Positions 34,561 through 47,509 of a DNA stretch of 64,000 nt are shown here, one piece after another. The translations under genes and the position numbers were made by a program. This stretch comes from Lunularia cruciata. Lineage: Eukaryota; Streptophyta; Marchantiopsida; Lunulariales; Lunulariaceae. The DNA lies in contig OX419757.1 in assembly GCA_948567375.1 (NCBI GenBank), positions 42,780,001-42,844,000 on the forward strand, read 5' to 3'. The notes beneath the pieces were generated by a model. It was not told the DNA's origin, ran no database searches, and saw only the letters and a program-made list of their open reading frames with translations. Position 1 is the stretch's first letter, and each line of letters opens with the position of its first letter.

Positions 34561-37500
34561 CTTGATTTGACTATTAAATGTATATGGTTCTCTCTCTTTC
34601 TTTGATATATTCTCCTATGATAATATTTGTTACTTTCATATTAAATTTATTTTTTTAATTCAAGATAAATTTAATTGAGTTAGCAAAGAAGATAGAAGAG
34701 AGAAGATGACCCAATGCTAAGTAGAACTTACTTCCTTCAAGGATATAGCCCACGGTCTTATTACTTCTTTTTAAGATGAGTATAGGTCTACTTCTAAATA
34801 AAGTTTAGATTTAACTTTAGAGCAGAGCTATCAATCCATATGAAGGTTCTTCAACACTTTATAACACATATTTATAGGAAGGCTCATAAGACGTTATAGC
34901 TTTCTTTTATGAAACATCCTAGGTATTTTTGAAATAAATTCTAGAAGTTTCTAAGAACTTTTTGAGAAAATTTTACAAAATTATTATGGTAAATTGTTGT
35001 AATATCACAGCGTCTACTTTGATTAGTCAATGATATCTTCATCACATGCTTCATTTTGTTAACACTCATTATGTGCTTTGGTTTTAAACTCTTGGACATC
35101 ATCGTTAGTATTGTGAAGATTATGAATGTGCTCACATATACCATCATGAAGCATATAACACTTTGAAAAGAACTTTGTGTATATTTTTTTGATGATCACA
35201 AACATTAATGAAATTCTTGGCAATGATTAAACAAATATTTTACTCCTTGTGATCTTGATATGTGATTGTAGATTGAGGAGTTGAATTCAATCAAGAAAAA
35301 TGTGTTGATTGGACTAAAAAGTCTCACTTTATAAGTATGGAAGACAAGATGAATTAAATTGATTGTGTGAAAGAAGGTCACATTGATAAGCAATAAGAGA
35401 GATACTTTGAAAATAACAAAGGGTACAATCTATTCAAAAATAGATCAATAAACTTGAGTGTCAAGGAGTAAGAAAAGGTTATGACTAAAGAGCATAAACC
35501 TTAAATCAAAAACAAAAGATAACTCATAATTGTATGTCTCAACATCATAGTTTCTTAGAATTTTGTGTACTAAGCAAATAGATTTTGACTTCTTGTAAAT
35601 AAGAAAGTAAGATGGACAAGAAGATGCAAGTTATAGGAATATTAGGAGGTGGAAGAGTAAATAAAATATCAAGAGAAGATTGGAATATAGAAGAATAAGC
35701 AAACTATTGAGAAATTTAAATTACGAAAATAAATTAAGACCTAGTGAATAAGATCTTGACCATATTAAGAAAGAAGAGATATAATATAGTTTTTCTAGTT
35801 TTCTTTGAGTCGCTGTTAGCAAAAAGAGCTTGAAGTAGAGTTTCTTAATCGTTGTGATAAATGTTACAAACTGTATAGAAGCATATCTTATCAGATTAGC
35901 ATGTCACGCTTGACCATCTCTTTCGGGAGGAGAGTAGGAAGTGTACATCTCCAATTTGGTGCATAAAATCTTCAAGATGCTCGCCAATACTCACCAATAA
36001 ATCAAGAATTGAAATTAAGTATGAGTACCTTCAAGAGATAATGATTTGAAACACAATGATGATATTACACAATATCTACGTAGATTTTAGCTCATTGAGT
36101 ATTATCTACTATGTCAATAATAGGATTTAAGTAATTATTCATATATATAAAAATTCCATTATAGCCTTGAGCAATGACAAGAAGAGACATAATAATCAAA
36201 ATGCACATACTCTCTAATGTGAATATGGATAATAAAAAGCTACAAAAACTAAACTATTTTATTATTAAAAAAATATTATAGTAAATAAAATAGTAGTATT
36301 ATCTGGTCCAAGATGATCTAAGATAGGATATCATATGTTTGGTACAAGAAAAAAATCATGGAAAATATACTTGATTCTCTATTCATAAAAATCTGTTATT
36401 AATGGAAAAATTTATTTACTCATTAGTATTAACTACAATTCAAGCTCAAAAAAGTTGGAAAAAAGGAATTCCTTGCAACTTTTGCTTCTAGTATGATATA
36501 ATTTTATCTTTTTGTTTGATAAATTAATATTTGACATGATTATAGTATTCAAAAGTTGCTTTGGATCCAACCAAAATAAAATAAGTATGTGGAAAAATAT
36601 AGAATATTCCTATTTTCTATTATAGCTTGATATTAGCAATTGGTTGTTGCTCTTCCCAATATTGATTCTTCATATGCTCCATATGATATCTATATAGATA
36701 ATAATAAGCTTGTAAAATAATCAATAATATCAAAAAACTTAATCAAAATCAAAATCAATAATACAGATAACTTAAGATCTTACACTAAACTTCCATTGCA
36801 TCAATATTGCTACACTATGCTAGTATAAGCATGGTGTTTTCATTCTATCTTATTATAAAGAAAATATTCCTAAAAACACCAAAACATACCTATTTTAACT
36901 GTACATAATCATAGTTTTTACCTTCTATTTTTCTATACAAATCAAATCACTATCATAACCAAATACATTTGTCTTCCAATCTATTGAGAACACAATGAGC
37001 CTCATCATAAATATTAAAACCATTGATGAAGCTAAAATGAAGTCAAATCCATTCAATGTAAGTTGAGAAAATAACTCTTTCATCTTTTTGAGTGGAAAAG
37101 ACCATGATTTATTTATAGCAAAGAAAACCCTTCAATGCAACTATACAAAAGGTAATAAAGAAAGAATCAAAAGACAAAAGATAAGACTAAACAAAACTGA
37201 CTAATTTTATTTATTTATTTATCTTATGCTCATAGATAAATAAATATTAAATAAAAATAATTTTTCATCTATGTCTCAAGTACTACATCCATATAAAATT
37301 TGAAGAAAAAGTGATATCCAATGATTATTTTTGATATTGATAGATAGTCGTTAATAAGTTCAACTGCTCATAAATGATTTCCAAGTAAAATCAAGAAAAA
37401 ATCAACATTAAACACATTTTTTATGAACTCTTGAGCACCAAATGTTTTAAACTAGATATAATTTTTACAACTATATTGGAGAAAATATATTTCTAGAGTA

Positions 37501-38050
37501 ATTATTATTTTTATCTATAATTATAACCTAATAAAAAATGATAATATATACTAGAAAAGAACAATATTTTCAAATAAATAAACATAAAAAAGTGCAGATG
37601 TTAAGTATGAAACTTAATTAAAAGATTGAATTGATTAAGTTATGTTTAAAATGTATTCAAACACCCTGAAAGTTGAAGTTTATAATCCAAGAAAACAAGT
37701 AGGAAGGATAGAGGAAAAGAGATCGACCAAAATTAGATAGAACCTACTTCAGACACTATAATGACACAAAGCCTTATTGATTGTATTGTAATGACTATAT
37801 ATGCTTTCCTTTTGGTGACATTAACCATTAACTTCTTAGCCAAGTCAATCAATTGCTAGAAGGTTACTTACAAGTTTATAGCCTAAAGGAAGTTTTGATG
37901 TATATTACAAACCTGATAAATCCTTAGGAAAATTCCTAGGTACCTTGTGAATATTTATTTTTTAATTCAAGGATGATTTTTAAAACCATATTTTAAAATT
38001 TTCTAATAACTCACATGAAATTATTCTTCTCAATTATTATGTTGATACTA
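34561..38050. other. AT-rich insertion or spacer in E2, unassigned
   Basis: About 3.5 kb between the RT and C-terminal parts of E2. I see no open frame above 68 codons, no recognisable motif and no LTR pair. It may be one or more eroded insertions. Confidence 0.5.
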
Positions 38051-39070
38051 TTATAGTTCTCCTTTCTTTTGTGTTCTTATGCTTTAGAGTTTAAGGAAGA
38101 GGTTTGTGGAAATCTTTGGTTACACCATAAGACTAAGAACTTTTGAGTGTGTGGTGAAGGACTTGGCACATACACAAAGAGCTCCATTTATTTTTGTGCA
38201 AGCATATCTCTGAAGAATAAGGTTGCATTTATAGTTTTTTTTGTTTTGTTGTGCACTTTAGGCACCTCTTTATACTTGTACTTTGTGATTGTTGGAAGGC
38301 CTATATTTGAGAGATGTGTGCAAGGAAATCTCTAAGGATAAAAGTATACAACAAGATCATCACTTTATTCCTCTAGCTTTATAGTTGCATAAAACCTAAT
38401 TAAATAGAAAATTTAACATATTTTCTTAGATAGTGTTATAGTGGATTTTTAATGATAGTATAAGAAGGTACATCCTTGGTATGAAGAGAGCACTAGTTTG
38501 CTTCATAAAAAATGTGCAGGAAAGAAAAAAATATTTTAAATGATTAAGTCACAATGGCAATGGCAAATGTTATGGTTATTGATTCCATAGGAGCTAAAAT
38601 TTTGAAGTGAATGATTATTCAAGATACTGCAATTTTCTTGGATGTGCAAGAAAAATATCTCTAAGTTTAAGGGTTTATAACAAGATCATTTATATTTGCA
38701 CAAAGCCTAATTGATATAGATTTTGATTGTCCAAAGACTTACCTTCCTAAGCTACCAATGAATAAGTAGTATCATTATCAATTTGTTGTTCTATATTTTA
38801 ATTTATAAGTTGAGTATCCATTATATATTGAGAGTATAAGCTAGTCCAATCTTTAAGAGAATAACCATATTAAGGGATACTTTTTCAGATGCTCTGGATG
38901 TGTATAGACTATATGTCTTAGACAGTCAATATCATGGGTGCAATAATATAGATCACTTATTGCAACATTATTGAAACTTAATTTCTTTTTCTCCCCACAA
39001 GTATTTTTTTTTATTCTTTGGATGGTTGATAAGATCTTCCTATCCTTTATGTATGTTCTTTGTTTAACTT
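38051..39070 (+). pseudogene. E2: decayed C-terminal part, partly duplicated
   Basis: 38090-38170 matches E 24890-24960 (the reading 'TFECV..DLA'). 38340-38400 and again 38650-38710 match the E block at 25785-25840 (the YRGIYQGHLFVPLA segment), so part of the region occurs twice. 38560-38620 matches E 25683-25745. 38870-38930 matches E 26035-26090, and 39000-39060 matches 26160-26215. No reading frame survives. Confidence 0.6.
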
Positions 39071-39629
39071 GAGCAGATTTTCTCCTTGTCTTTGCTGTCC
39101 GGTGCATATCATACCATCCTCTTCTAGATGTCAATGTAAATTTTTTTCTATATGACAAACTATTAAGAATTTTTGAAACCTTAACCTAGTAAATATTGAT
39201 TCCCAATGATTCATCCAAAAGAAAATTGTGTTAATTTCATCCCATGTGTAGTCATGTTTCTGTATTAAATTTTGTGTAGTACCAATCTCATGAATTATAC
39301 GTGAAATTTAATTGATAAATTATAAAGAAAGAGAAACTCATAAATTTTTGTTAAGATAATAGTGTTTAAAAAATATAGATTGATAAGATTACTTCCAAAA
39401 GAAATTTTTCTATATAGAAAAAGTACAAATATGGTCTTACATGTAGTTAGAATCTTCAAATATTTATTTTCCTTGGTAGATAGATAAAAAAAATTTATAA
39501 AAATTTTGATGATAAAAATGTATTTAAAATAATATGGTGTAGAAAATTTATACTTACAACTTTCTCAAAGCACTTGATTTAAATAGATATTAGATTTCTT
39601 ATTTTAATGTTATAGAAAAATTGGTTAAA
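39071..39629. other. AT-rich, unassigned
   Basis: No gene or repeat was recognised between the end of E2 and the tandem duplication. Confidence 0.5.
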
Positions 39630-39985
39630 GAGTACTTTATAGAGGCAATGTATATTTTCTCCTACATCTTTCTTCTAGATCGTCATCCCTTGTAATTTTG
39701 TGTAGTAAAGATGATCATCTTTACTCTCATTTGGATCTAAACTTGTCCATCTATATGAATTTTGCTGATGTAATAAAGTTCATTGGCATTTACCTGTTTT
39801 CTCTTTCTTGAGTATTTTATAGATGCAAGATTTATTTTCTCTATCATCTTTCTTCTAGGTCTCATCCCTTGTACTTTTATGTAGTAAATTTCATCATATT
39901 TAATCTCATTTGGCTTGCTAAACTTGTACATCCATATGACTTGTGCTTGTGTAATAAAGTTCATTGGCACTTAGCTTCTTTTCTT
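39630..39985. repeat. Tandem duplication with about 181-bp period
   Basis: Two adjacent copies share 'ctttcttctag', 'catcccttgta', 'gtagtaaa', 'ctcatttgg', 'aacttgt' and 'taataaagttcattggca' in the same order. The last block occurs at 39771 and 39952. On the minus strand the copies stay largely open (a 77-codon frame at 39737-39970), so they could be repeats inside a decayed protein. Confidence 0.8.
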
Positions 39986-42554
39986 CTTCTTGGACTTGCA
40001 TGTTGATATTGCATTTGGGTAGTGTGTGATACTTTTTAGGATTCTTTTATTCTTAGGATTACATTCATATTTGCACAAGTGCATTGAATGTGATTATCCT
40101 TAACCTTTTTCTTAATCCTTAACCTTTTTCTTAATGCATTTGTAGTGAAGGCATTTGATCTTCTCCTCTTTTTATCTTTTTATAGGTAATGAGCGTGAAA
40201 ATATTTAAACTTCCACCCTTCTCCAACTTGTGCTTTTACAATGAGTATCATCATTTCAAACACTACTATTATTTATTTCTTATTTTTTAGTGAAAGCAAT
40301 AACTTCTGGCTTTATTGCATTCCTTGACCTCTTAAATTTTTTTTGGAAGGATATAAACTTGTATTATTGGTAAAAGATATATAAAATTATGTTATTGGAA
40401 TATCTATTTTATACTCCATTGAACTTGCATTGTCATCATCTTATATTCACTTGTACTTTTTGAGTGTTTCATATATGACTTTCACAATATGAGAAACAAC
40501 TTTATAATAGGAATATCACTTTTATCTCTTGATGAAGTATGCATTCCCATGAAGCTTTATAATTAGAGTAAAGATAAGTTCTAGAAGTCTTTTGATATTA
40601 AACTCATTACGTTTCATACTGCTTACAATATTCATCAAAACTTTTGGTTTGATTAATCATACAAGAATTAGTTTCAACATAGTGAAATTGGTTTGTTTCT
40701 TTAATATATCTTAAAATACTCCAAATACAAGAGACTGTTAATTATGTCTTCCTATGAAGCTTATTTTTTCTTTCACAAGTTTTGGTGCAGATAACAAGGT
40801 AAGAACCTTTAAATTTTTATCATTTAGAATTTTCTTTGCACAAATAATCTTGAATACACTCCTTGATGTTGCAATTAGTGTAGATTTTTTTTTTGATTAA
40901 CCAAATAGAAATTTCTTTTTGTAGTAGTACTATGAACAAGTTCATGGCATTGTGCAACATTTATATAATTACTAAAAATTTAGCTCTTCTTTTATGTAGT
41001 TTACATATCATATTCTCAATCTTTAAATCTACAATAATTGCTTCAAAATTCTCATGTTCTCTGTTCTACACCGCAAGGTTTAAAATCTTACATTTAGTTA
41101 ATGCTTTCCATGATACTTTATGTAGCTTCTTTGATATATTCTTCATCTCAAAATAAAGATTCATATCTTTGGTATTATATTTTCCATGATTTATTTTAGT
41201 TTCCAAGGATATTTTTATCTTTTTAATACCATTCTATTATCCTAAAATAGATTTCTTGACTATGTTAGACTCTTGAAATGATTATCCATAGGTTTAGAAG
41301 TTTAAAAAGTAAAGCAATATCTGTTCTTGTCTTTGGTATGTGGAACTCCTTATGGCTTCAATTCAATTATAGATTTTATTAGGATTCTTCCTTGTATTAG
41401 AATTCTAAGTATATGCAAGATACATCAATTGATCTCATCTATTTACTCCTACCACTTTTGTTATTTTACTGCTGGTTCTAGATTTTTTTTCTTCACTCTC
41501 TATCTCTATTTTTTTTCCATCTACATTATTTTTACTTCCTCCTTTTCCTTTGAATGTTATTTAAAAAATTACAAGGATTTTAGTTTTTCTTTTGAATTTA
41601 TTAAAGTAAGGCCTTGGTTCTTTTATCTGATTTTTACTTTCCTTGGTATAATGGTTTATAGTTTCATTGATATTTATATCTTGGGATGATCAAAGTGTTT
41701 GGAATTCTAAGGTTCAAGAAATTATTTTATCCATGATTAGTGGAATTTTTTTATATATTTCAAAATCATGCTTTGCTTGTAACTGCTTTAGATATAGGAA
41801 TTACATGACATTATATCTTAAGCAATTATAAATATATAATTCTTCAGACATAATGTTATGTCTAAAACAATTATATTTGATGTTTTCTTCTATCCATGCT
41901 AGTTCTTAACATAAATTTCATAAGTTCTTTTTATTCTGTTAACTAACATGGTTTTTCACTTTACTTATTAATACTATTTTTGGAATTTTTTTTATCCAAG
42001 TAAACAAGAAATGTGTTCTTCCAACACATATTAATTCTGAAAATCCTTATTCTCAAGGCAAATTTCCATGTTTTTGGTTCAAATAGAATTGGATATTATC
42101 AAGGCTCTCTGACCAAGAAGTGATTATAGAAAGGCTTTTTGGCATAAATACCATCACATTTTTTAGATTTATGTTCAATGATCTACATTATCTCACTCTT
42201 ATATAAGCATAGCTTCACTCTTCTTGCTTATTGATTGTGATCATTCTAATTATTATTTATAACTCTTTTAGTTGTGCATGATTATTTTCTTCTAATTATT
42301 AGCTTACAAATATTTCAAATGAGATTGCACAATAATACATGTTTATTTACCATAATGATCCAGTACAATTATGCCATATAACCTTCTAGAAAGTTTAAAC
42401 ACTAAACTCCAAAATTACATAAGAAGTTTTATAATGGAATAATTTAAAGGTAGATAAGAAATTTCCTTGGGTTTGTGTAGGCTAGAAAAATATGCTAGAA
42501 CCTCCCTAAGCTATAAGATCATTAGGATTGGTGTCATAAGGATGAGGTACTTGG
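39986..42554. other. AT-rich, unassigned, up to the B2 insertion site
   Basis: The longest frame (120 codons, 41327-41689, +) is low-complexity Phe/Tyr/Ser and is probably chance. Nothing else is recognisable. Confidence 0.5.
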
Positions 42555-42559
42555 ATAGG

Positions 42560-43009
42560 TGTCACACCATTTGTAGTGCCGCATCTAGATGCTCGGACAC
42601 TGGAGTTCCAGTGATAGTAGTTAGAGTTAATTTAGCAGTTTCTCAAAGACTACTTTCCGACGGTCATATTTTGTGTTTGGGGTACTGACTTCACAGTGGA
42701 GCCCACCATCACTTTGCACCGTTTGCACCGTCGAGTGTGCCGTTAGCGGGACCATTAGGGTTTCAGAGCTAGCTTGAGTCCAGGGGGTATAGTTTTGAAG
42801 TGAGCTCCAAAGAGCTAACTTCTTTGATGTTGAGCCTTTGAGTTCATGGCTATGGTGGACAGAGGCCGGCGAGCGTCACCTAGATTCTCTATGCTTGAGT
42901 GGGTGTGGCTTGACTGTAATCAGTGCCTAGTTGTTGGCAATTTATAGAGTAACAGATCAAATACTGATTTGAGTTGAGTTGAGTTCAGAGTGGTAAGCAA
43001 TCTGATTAT
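42560..43009 (+). repeat. B2 5' LTR core
   Basis: 450 bp matching 57586-58040. It begins TGTCACACC. It contains a short GAGTT tandem (42970-42986) that is longer in the 3' copy, where five units have expanded. The 3' limit is where the two copies diverge. At 43006-43017 the sequence TTATATCAGAGA keeps eight of the bases of the tRNA-Met primer site TGGTATCAGAGC in a row, so I place the primer site there. Confidence 0.8.
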
Positions 43010-44345
43010 ATCAGAGAAGTGAAGTCAAGGGGAAATCGCGTGCAGGAATCTTGAGTGTTGGTGGTATCTCCAAGCTCGGTGGATCGTTGGTAGCTCGATT
43101 CAAGTTCAGTGTTTCCCTAGTGTGAAGAAGCTCAATTGATTGATGTAGATTTGGCAGTTAGGCAGACGGTGTGCGGAAGCGGTGGCCAAATTTTGAGCAG
43201 TGGTTGTGATTTTGAGCTCAGGAGGTGAAGGCATGACCAATTGGCTACGAGTTGGGCTCAAAAAGTCAAATTGAAGGTGGAGTTGGGAAGCTCTTCTCAT
43301 GAATTTGTGATTTGGAAAAACCTGTGTTGTCAATTTGGCTCGAGTGGAAAGTTAGTGGGGGATTTGGAGGATAGTCAACTTTAGGGTTTACGTCAGATTT
43401 TGGTTGGGATTTATGTCAGATTTTGGCCAGATTTGGAGGAGTTTTGCTAGTTTGGAGGAGTTTCGTAGACTTGGAGAAGTTTTGTGAATTTTGGAGGAGG
43501 TTCAAAGTGGCAAGAAGAAAGGCCTCATTTGGCTGAATTTTGGCATTTCAAGGCTTCAAAGCATAGGGCTGTGGGCTTTGAGAGGCTACAAAGGCCTAGA
43601 AGGGCCAGCAAGCAAGCAAGCCAACGTGAGGCTAGCTAGTTTAGAGTAGATCTTGGTCATTGGTTGACAAAATCTGCCTTTCTTGCTAGATTGTGCGCAA
43701 CAGAGTTTGACCTCTAGATCTCTTGTTCCTAGATTGGTGCCCTAGCCGATGGTCCACCCTCACTTGTTGTCCTAGTGATTGTGCCACTATTACCTATACA
43801 CATGTAGCTTTGGCTAGGAGAGGCAGTTTGATTCCATTCTTGGTGATCCTAGTAGCTTAGTACTTAGATACTAACTTCTCTTATGTCAAATGCCAAATGG
43901 TGGCAAAGTCAATCTTGTGTTGTGTTATGAGATGGAGGGTTTTTGTTTAGATTTCTTGTGATTGGATCCTCTCCATTCTCTGCTTCCTGTTTGTGCACCA
44001 CGTTTGTGTGAGATGCCCTGACTTTTGAGCGTTGGTGCTCTGGTGTGCTCTTGGTGGTGAGGCTGGAGTGATGACCAGTTAGACTACCTTTGTTTCTCTC
44101 CGGTGAGGCAAGAAGTGATGACCTGCAGACCATGAGAGTGCGTGTTATGATGGCAGGTTACAGGTTGCCCTTTCCCCTAGTGTAGTTATCTTGGTTAGAG
44201 TTACATTAGTGGGTGGTGCTTAGTTGGTGTTGGCACGTGATGGTGTTGGCACTTGCGGTTGCAGTTGGTGGTTTGGGTTTTCTATTGTGGTTACTTTGTT
44301 ACGACTGAGTTCTTTGGAGATTCCAGAGGAGTTAGCCCTGCAATA
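43010..44345 (+). other. B2 leader between LTR and gag
   Basis: About 1.3 kb with no convincing frame. It contains repeated 'tttggaggagttt' and 'gattttgg' blocks near 43380-43500, which look like local tandem expansion. Such long leaders are known in large gypsy elements and may hold packaging signals. Confidence 0.6.
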
Positions 44346-45957
44346 CATAGTGGGTTTACTCAGAGTGGTGCTCGATATCAGCCTGTATCTTAGGTCCTAG
44401 TGAGGGAGGAGATTGACTTTGAGTTGGAATTCGACATAGAAGCTGATTCAGTTGAGAGTGCACTTGGTGTGTCTGCACCGTTGTTGTGGGACATGGACAA
44501 GATTTATGGGGCCTCCAAAGGCCCTAGGCGTTACTCTGGTATAGTGGGTACCATTGAGTTGGATGACTTCATCTAGGAGTTTGATAGTTGGTGTGATCTG
44601 CAGCAGATGCGGAACCCGACTTTGTTCACACCCTTCATGGCATGGAAGGGGTTGTTTCAGCACTTGGAGGGTCCACCAATGGATGACTACCATGAGTTCA
44701 GGAGAGCTCATTTGGAGGAGATTGAGTTATGGAGACAGTATTGGTCTCCACATTATATCTCCATCACTTTAGGCTTGGTGGCCAGGAGTAGATCGGCTGT
44801 ACCTATGAGTTCTAGCTTGAGTAATGTGGGTGGAGCTAGTGGAGGTGCACTAGTTGGAGATAGTGCTACTACAAGTGGAGGTACCGCTGCAGGAGGTGGT
44901 GTGGTACCAAGGTTTAACCCCATGGTGGAGTTCTTCCTATGTTTGAGGCAGAACTACTAGGGAGTGCGGACTGACAAGCTGAGGAGCTTGCAGGAGTTCT
45001 AGCGGAAGGCTAGAGAGAGCCTACGTGAGGCATACACTTGCATGAGGCGGCTGATCAGTTTCACTCAGGGAGTTACTGAGGTCTAAACAGTCCAGTTTTG
45101 GTATGGGATACTAGACAGGGAGTTATGACGTAGAGTTTGTGATGCTACGTTGTTGCAGGCTATTTTGCCCACTTTGGTAGTAGTCTTTGGTTTGGCTGAG
45201 CGTATTGAGCTCAACATGGTGGAGGAGAGAGTGGTGACATCTGGATTTGGTAGGGAGACCTCATCCACAGCTGTGACTTCTTCTAGAAGTGCAGCAGAGT
45301 GCACCATGTCCAGTTGGTTTTCAAGAACAAGGTGGACAGCCCAAATCCTATGGAGCGAGTGGAGGGCCTAGTGGAGTTACCCTTACCCTCATTTTTAGGT
45401 CAGCAGCAGCTAGTGAGTGGTAGTGTTGCTTGTTGGACTTGTGGTGGCCCTCACCATTGGAGAGAGTGGACTCAGGGCAGTGGACCTAATACCTCGGGTG
45501 CATCACAAGCATCACAAAGGTAGTGTGAGCATTGCCACAAATTTGGTCACACTAGTGACCGGTGTTTTGACCTACACCCGGAGTTACGGAGTGGTAGGGC
45601 TGCTATGTCAGGTAATAGAGGAGCTCTTGTTCATGGAGGACAAGGTGGTAGAGGTGGTGGTAGAGGATCTACACCTAGTAGGGGTGCAGTACCTGCCCTT
45701 ACTTCTGACACAGCTATGGCTACTCGGATTGAGCAGTTGGAGCAAAGATTGGCTAGTATGGCTATTGCTCAGAGGAGATCAGATTTGGGTGCTGAGGCTT
45801 CCACCTCATATGCTGGTGATAGAGATGCTTTGGACTTCATGTGCGGAGTAGCACAAGTGGATGCATCTGCAGCAATGACTAGGAGTGCAGTATGTGCTCC
45901 AGAGCCTAAAGGAGCATCAGTGGAGTTGGACCCACAAAGAGGAGAGGTTGGGAGATA
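44346..45957 (+). pseudogene. B2 gag with two zinc knuckles, broken
   Basis: The frame runs through MRNPTLFTPFMAWKGLFQH and the WRQYWSPHYIS block (capsid-like), then a Gly/Ser/Thr-rich linker, a coiled region, a frameshift near 45300, and two knuckles. The first is CWTCGGPHHWREW, whose last cysteine is replaced by tryptophan. The second, CEHCHKFGHTSDRC, is a complete CX2CX4HX4C. A Gly/Arg-rich tail follows. Gag binds and packages the element RNA. Stops at about 44575, 44960, 45001, 45085 and 45126 and the frameshift inactivate it. The start codon is not fixed, because the frame is open upstream of the first ATG. Confidence 0.8.
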
Positions 45958-46357
45958 GGTTAGACTTCCCCAGTCTTTCACACTATCTGAGGCATTATAG
46001 ATAACATCCATGGTTCCTAGACATCCCAGTGCAGGTGTGGTAGGTGGTGATGGAGTACATGATGGACTACCTGCTAGTCAGCCACTTGCTACTACACAGA
46101 CTGAGTCTAGCATGATGTTGGAGGCGGCTCAGCTGATTATGCAACGTCCTTTGTTTTCGGCCAATGATATGTCTACATTGGGAGTTGATCCAGCCCCAGT
46201 ATTCCGGTTGGCTGCCACGTTGTGTGAGAGTAGGGATGGTGCGGTTCCTACTACTAGAGCAGAGGTGGTTGGTAGTGGAGCTTACTTGGTTGAGGAGCAT
46301 GGGATCCGTTCAGCGACCAGTGGTTTACGGTAGGCAGCAGCGGCTAAATAGGAGGAG

Positions 46358-46817
46358 TTGCCAACTAGACCAGCCTTTGAGAGAGCGCGGTTTACACCTG
46401 GTGTTGTGCTATTGGATAACCAGAGGGGAATTTTCTGTTTGGTGGGACCTTCAGGGAAGGTCTATACACCACAGAGAGTCTTGTTAGACTCTGGTGCACA
46501 ACCCCTTATGTTGGGGAAGGCTACATTTGTCAGTCTGGGGTTACAGAAGACCAATGTGGAGAGGTGTCCATTTCAGATCCAGACATCTCTAGGTGATGGT
46601 TTGACACAGTACATCACACGTGGAGAGCTTGTTGTCCAGGTTCAGCCTAGTCATCCGACTGATAGCTCGGTGGTAAGAGCTCAAGCTATTGCAACAATAG
46701 CTGAGTCATATGATGTGCTAGTTGGGGGAGCAATGTTATACCCCATGGGTTTCAGCATTGACTATTGGGAGGAGACAACCTCTTATAGACCTGGTTGGCA
46801 ATCTGGTGAGGGACGGG
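46358..46817 (+). pseudogene. B2 aspartic protease, cut by A2
   Basis: An open frame with the active-site triad D-S-G at 46487-46495 (LLDSGAQP) and the later VLVGGAMLYPMG block, which corresponds to the C-terminal hydrophobic-Gly motif of retropepsins. It would process the polyprotein. The frame runs into A2 at 46818. After the second target-duplication copy it continues at 52436 in a compatible frame for a short distance. Confidence 0.8.
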
Positions 46818-47240
46818 TGTAACAATATGGAGTTTAGGGATGAAGTTAGTCGGGCTTACGAAGTAGAGAATAAGACAAAATAGCCTAGAATATTCTAGAA
46901 GTATCTAAGAAGCTTCTTGGGAAGCTTCCCAACTAGTTAACTTGCACCCTAAGCAGGTAGCTTCTAGAAGGAAGCTTCTAGAAGCTTCTAACTAGCTTAG
47001 CTTGCATGCCAAGTAGGCGGTTTCTAGAAGGAAGCTTCTTGAGAAGCTTCCTAGTTAACTTGGCTTGCACTCCAAGAAAGCGGCTCAAGGAAGCTTCTTG
47101 AGAAGCTTCAAGGGCCTTGTATGCTACCTATAAATACCAAAGCCAAAGCTCATGCTAGGCATTTGGAGTTTTCCCTCATTCAAATGTCCCAATGTGAGTT
47201 TCCATTCTCCTATTTATCTCCTCGGTTTTGGTCTTTTACA
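46818..47240 (+). repeat. A2 5' LTR with heat-shock-element arrays
   Basis: 423 bp, TGTAAC...TTTTACA. The U3 part contains GAAnnTTCnnGAA at 46888-46900 and a perfect four-unit array GAAnnTTCnnGAAnnTTC at 46971-46988, plus several GAAnnTTC pairs (46909, 46921 and others). A TATA box (TATAAA, 47129-47134) lies about 140 bp downstream of the four-unit array. These are consensus binding sites for heat-shock factors, so heat-induced transcription is a reasonable inference. Confidence 0.9.
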
Positions 47241-47241
47241 T

Positions 47242-47253
47242 TGGTATTAGAGC
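47242..47253 (+). other. A2 primer-binding site (initiator tRNA-Met)
   Basis: TGGTATTAGAGC, one base after the LTR end. It differs in one base (C to T) from TGGTATCAGAGC, the complement of the 3' end of plant initiator tRNA-Met. Confidence 0.9.
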
Positions 47254-47509
47254 AGGAATGGGATGGATGGAATTTATGGACCACCAAATCCACTTCCACC
47301 AAACCATTGGGACTTTCATGTCCAGATATTACCAAAGCATTGTTTCACACAATTCATCATCTCATGCTTTGGGCAGGATTTTCTACATATGATCACTGTC
47401 TCAGAGGAATCCTTGATACTTCCAGTGGTAACTTATGGAGAATAGTGGACATGTTGTATCTATGTGTTAATCAACTAGATAAATTGAGGGTAGTGGAATA
47501 GAGTAGAAG

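Noticed and set aside
39630-39985. CRISPR-like or satellite array
   Set aside because: There are only two adjacent copies of about 181 bp with no short regular repeats and spacers. The host is a eukaryote.
41327-41689. 120-codon frame rich in Phe, Tyr and Ile that looks like a membrane protein
   Set aside because: The composition is what AT-rich DNA gives by chance. It has no signal, no family match and no context.
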